From UBA964 sp031382085 (GTDB lineage Bacteria > Pseudomonadota > Gammaproteobacteria > Steroidobacterales > Steroidobacteraceae), in NCBI GenBank assembly GCA_031382085.1, contig JANMYM010000009.1:1-64000 (forward strand): DNA of 64,000 nt, in the 5' to 3' direction. The notes under the pieces are model-generated. The model had not been told where the DNA came from. It did no database searches and saw only the letters and a program-made list of their open reading frames with translations. The translations under genes and the position numbers were made by a program. Position 1 is the first letter of the stretch. Each line of letters begins with the position of its first letter. This document shows, in pieces, positions 61,667 through 64,000 of this stretch.

Positions 61667-62266
61667 GTGAAGCTGACGCCGGCGCTCGCCAATCTCATCG
61701 ACGCACTGCGGGCGCTGCCGGGCGTCGGGCCAAAGTCGGCACAGCGCATGGCGTTTCACCTGCTGCATGACGGGCGCAGCGGCGCTCGTGGCTTGTCCGA
61801 GTCGCTCGATCTTGCGCTGCAATCAGTCAAGCACTGCGCCCGCTGCCGGATGTTCGCGGCAAGCGAATTGTGCGAGACCTGTGGCGCGCCGCAGCGCGAT
61901 GCGAGCCTGCTCTGTGTGGTGGAGTCGCCGGCCGATGTACTCGCGATCGAGCAGTCGGGCGGCTACCGCGGCAGGTATTTTGTTCTGTTAGGTCATTTGT
62001 CGCCGCTGGATGGCGTTGGCCCCGAGCAGCTGGGCGCGCAGCAGCTGGAGGCTCTGTTAGGTGAGGGTCAGGTGGTGGAGATGATCGTGGCGACCAATTC
62101 CACGGTCGAAGGCGAGGCCACGGCTCATTTCCTTGGCGAGTTGGCACGTTCGCGCGGCGTTCGCGCGACGCGTATTGCACACGGCGTGCCGATGGGCGGT
62201 GAGTTGGAGTACATTGACAGCGGCACGCTGGCGCACGCTCTGGCGGGGCGCCAGAACCTCGGCTGA
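61667..62266 (+). CDS. recR: Recombination protein RecR
   Basis: 199-residue ring-forming recombination mediator of the RecFOR pathway. Helix-hairpin-helix (IDALRALPGVGPKSAQRMAF), C4 zinc finger (KHCARCRMFAASELCETCG), Toprim domain (LCVVESPADVLAIEQSGGYR, GHLSPLDGVGPEQL) and the C-terminal VTRIAHGVPMGGELEYID-like block. GTG 61667 starts it, 14 bases after ybaB. Converges with rsgA. Confidence 0.97.
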   Translation: MKLTPALANLIDALRALPGVGPKSAQRMAFHLLHDGRSGARGLSESLDLALQSVKHCARCRMFAASELCETCGAPQRDASLLCVVESPADVLAIEQSGGYRGRYFVLLGHLSPLDGVGPEQLGAQQLEALLGEGQVVEMIVATNSTVEGEATAHFLGELARSRGVRATRIAHGVPMGGELEYIDSGTLAHALAGRQNLG

Positions 62267-62273
62267 TGCGCTG

Positions 62274-63197
62274 TCAGCGCGAGCGCTGTGAGCCGGGCGC
62301 TGGCTGCAAATCCTCGAACAGACGTCGCAGGCGCCGATAGCTTTCATAGCGACGGGGATCGCAACCACCCTTCGCGACCGCCCCTATCACGGCGCAATTC
62401 GGTTCGCGCATGTGCATGCAATCCGCGAAACGGCAGCCGGGTGCGAGCTTTTCAATTTCAAAAAAACCTAACGCGCGTGGTTCCAGTGCGCTGATCGCCG
62501 GCACATAGTCACGCACGCCCGGAGAATCGATGATCGCGCCGCCATGGGGTAGTGCGTACATTTCCGATCGGGTGGTCGTGTGGCGGCCTTCATCGTCGCG
62601 GTCAAGCTCCTGGATGCGCAACTGGTTTGCCGGGAGCAATGCCTGGAGTAACGACGATTTACCGACCCCGGACTGGCCCACGAGCACGCCGATGCGGCCG
62701 GCAAATTCTTGGTGCAATTCCACGATGCCATGACCCAGGCTGGCGCAGGTCGCAATCACCCTGATGTCCAGGGACTCGGCCAGCTGGCGCATTGCTTGCA
62801 GGGTGGTTTGGCCGCGCTCGAGATCCAGTTTGTTAGCAATCAGCAGCGCGTCAATGCCGGCGCAGTGGGCGGCGGCGAGGTAGCGATCGATCAGGAAATA
62901 ATCCGGCGCCGGCGCCGGCGCCGCAACCACCGCTAACATATCGACGTTGGCGACCACAGGTTCTGAGCGGCCGCGTGCGTCACCGCGTTGCAGCAGGTTG
63001 CGTCGCGCCTGCACACCGACAATATGGACTTCGTGATGGCCCTGATCGTGGCGACAGTCCACCCGATCGCCGCAGACGTAGTCCATCTTGCGGCCCATCG
63101 GACGGGCGTCAAATTCCCGGCCGTCGTCAGTACGAACGCGCGCATGGCGGCCGAAGGTTACAATCAGGGTCGCTGCAAATGTTCCGGGGTCCGGCAT
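62274..63197 (-). CDS. rsgA: Ribosome small subunit GTPase RsgA
   Basis: 307-residue circularly permuted GTPase in 30S maturation. OB fold (about 1-75), G4 ANKLDL, G1 GVLVGQSGVGKSSLLQALLP, G3 DSPGVRDY, and the zinc motif CRFADCMHMREPNCAV. The frame is open up to 63242, but ATG 63197 begins the OB fold and lies eight bases after CATACT. No ribosome site. Divergent from orn, an E. coli-like arrangement. Confidence 0.96.
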   Translation of the reverse strand: MPDPGTFAATLIVTFGRHARVRTDDGREFDARPMGRKMDYVCGDRVDCRHDQGHHEVHIVGVQARRNLLQRGDARGRSEPVVANVDMLAVVAAPAPAPDYFLIDRYLAAAHCAGIDALLIANKLDLERGQTTLQAMRQLAESLDIRVIATCASLGHGIVELHQEFAGRIGVLVGQSGVGKSSLLQALLPANQLRIQELDRDDEGRHTTTRSEMYALPHGGAIIDSPGVRDYVPAISALEPRALGFFEIEKLAPGCRFADCMHMREPNCAVIGAVAKGGCDPRRYESYRRLRRLFEDLQPAPGSQRSR

Positions 63198-63204
63198 GGG
63201 TCGG

Positions 63205-63211
63205 TAGTATG
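63205..63211. promoter_or_regulatory. Overlapping divergent -10 boxes (rsgA / orn)
   Basis: TAGTATG reads TAGTAT on the plus strand (63205-63210) and CATACT on the minus strand (63211-63206). The plus start would give orn a leader of about 17 bases with a GGGA-rich site; the minus start lies about two bases from the rsgA ATG. Confidence 0.4.
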
Positions 63212-63233
63212 CCCGGCGGGGAAGAGGACTGGG

Positions 63234-63791
63234 ATGACACAACGCGACGCAATGGTCTGGATCGACCTTGAAATGACCGGGCTGGACCCGGACAACGACC
63301 GGATCATCGAGGTCGCAACACTGGTCACGGACGGCGAGTTGCGGGTGCTGTCGGAAGGACCGGTGTTAGCGATCCACCAGGAAGAGCCGACGCTGGCGCG
63401 CATGGACGAGTGGAACCAGCGCACCCACGGCGGCACGGGTTTGATGCAACGGGTGCGCGACAGCCGCATCACGGCAGTCGTGGCGCAGCAGCAGACACTG
63501 GAGTTCCTTGCCTTGCACGCCGTTGCCGGCGTGTCACCGATGTGCGGCAACAGTATCTGCCAGGACCGGCGTTTCCTCGCGCGCCATATGCCGCAGCTGG
63601 AGCGCTTTTTCCACTACCGCAATCTCGATGTCAGCACCCTCAAGGAATTGTCGCGGCGCTGGGCACCCAAGGTGCTCGAATCTTTCGTCAAGCAGGGCAC
63701 GCATCGTGCGCTGGACGATATCCGCGAGTCGGTTGCAGAGCTCGCGCATTACCGGCGCAATTTGTTAGCGCCGGAGTATCGTGGCCTCTGA
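63234..63791 (+). CDS. orn: Oligoribonuclease
   Basis: 185-residue DEDDh exonuclease that clears 2-5-mer RNAs and pGpG. Catalytic D11 and E13 in VWIDLEMTGLDPDNDRIIEV, GNSICQDRRFLARHMPQLE and the final Asp in GTHRALDDIRESVAEL are present. ATG 63234 begins the family; the longer upstream frame overlaps rsgA without support. Confidence 0.97.
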   Translation: MTQRDAMVWIDLEMTGLDPDNDRIIEVATLVTDGELRVLSEGPVLAIHQEEPTLARMDEWNQRTHGGTGLMQRVRDSRITAVVAQQQTLEFLALHAVAGVSPMCGNSICQDRRFLARHMPQLERFFHYRNLDVSTLKELSRRWAPKVLESFVKQGTHRALDDIRESVAELAHYRRNLLAPEYRGL

Positions 63792-64000
63792 CCTGCCTGA
63801 TTTCGCCGCGGTGTTAGCGGCTGCCGCCCGTCTTGACGGCCGCATTCGGCGCACACCGGTCGTCAATAGCCCCGAATTTGACCGGCGCGTCGGACGTCGC
63901 ATCTGGTTCAAGTGTGAAAATCTGCAGCGTGGCGGCGCATTCAAGATTCGTGGCGCGCTGAATGCGGTGTTGCAGCTGAGCGTGCCGGACTCCGGCGCGC
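63781..64000 (+). CDS. Threonine/serine dehydratase-like PLP enzyme (partial)
   Basis: The first 73 residues of a fold-type II PLP enzyme: AAARLDGRIRRTPVVNSPEF, IWFKCENLQRGGAFKIRGAL. The Lys in GGAFKIRGA is the PLP anchor of threonine dehydratases, serine racemases and related enzymes. GTG 63781 overlaps the end of orn by 11 bases. The C-terminus lies beyond the window, so the exact enzyme cannot be decided. Confidence 0.85.
   Translation, partial: MASDLPDFAAVLAAAARLDGRIRRTPVVNSPEFDRRVGRRIWFKCENLQRGGAFKIRGALNAVLQLSVPDSGA

Overview
The window is a GC-rich chromosomal segment from a gammaproteobacterium. The inference rests on gene content and order: rnr-rlmB-rpsF-rpsR-rplI-dnaB-alr, ffh, rpsP-rimM-trmD-rplS, dapA/gcvR, tRNA-Ser-SRP RNA-dnaX-ybaB-recR, rsgA/orn, and an mla phospholipid transport cluster. 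A SufU-type suf operon and a class I aldolase suggest a deep branch near Nevskiales, Steroidobacterales or Xanthomonadales, but the species cannot be named from sequence alone.

Bases 1-16.7 kb are accessory. A minus-strand operon runs from 5856 off the left edge: serine hydrolase, rhamnonate-dehydratase-like enzyme, GguC/AraD1-like FAH-family protein, PepSY membrane protein, MFS transporter. Opposite lie an orphan hydrolase N-terminus, a LacI-family regulator, a VOC protein, a penicillin-acylase/PvdQ-family amidase, a TonB-dependent receptor and an EF-hand protein. An identical 17-bp AACGTT-centred element precedes both the hydrolase operon and the TonB receptor, so the locus looks like a LacI-controlled uptake and catabolism system for a sugar-acid or acylated sugar-acid type substrate. 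This is the best candidate for an undescribed system. Degraded genes follow (an aldehyde dehydrogenase relic at 14.5 kb, decayed sequence at 16.8-17.6 kb).

From 17.06 to 19.6 kb, a 19-nt copy of the tRNA-Leu 3' part and the tRNA-Leu gene itself bracket cbpA, cbpM and a ribbon-helix-helix gene. This may be a small tRNA-associated insertion.

From 19.8 kb onward the window is core genome: RNA decay and modification, ribosomal proteins, replicative helicase, alanine racemase; FHA and PP2C regulators; RadA; a CBS-domain membrane protein; SRP GTPase; the rpsP operon; a PQQ sugar dehydrogenase; SppA; a PAS protein resembling a histidine kinase without its histidine; threonine catabolism (tdh-kbl); a queuosine precursor transporter; serine dehydratase; the suf operon; fba and mlaFEDC; mlaA-bepA; PhoH; a broken bcp; gcvR; dapA; dnaX; recR; rsgA; orn.

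Three signals run across genes. The hexamers GTTAGC/GTTAGG and their complements recur about every 600 bases, often forcing rare Leu codons. Many operon-leading genes have a -10 box 6-9 bases before the start codon and no Shine-Dalgarno, implying leaderless mRNAs; two divergent pairs share overlapping -10 boxes. Several genes use unusual starts (CTG for rimM, TTG for rnr and phoH).
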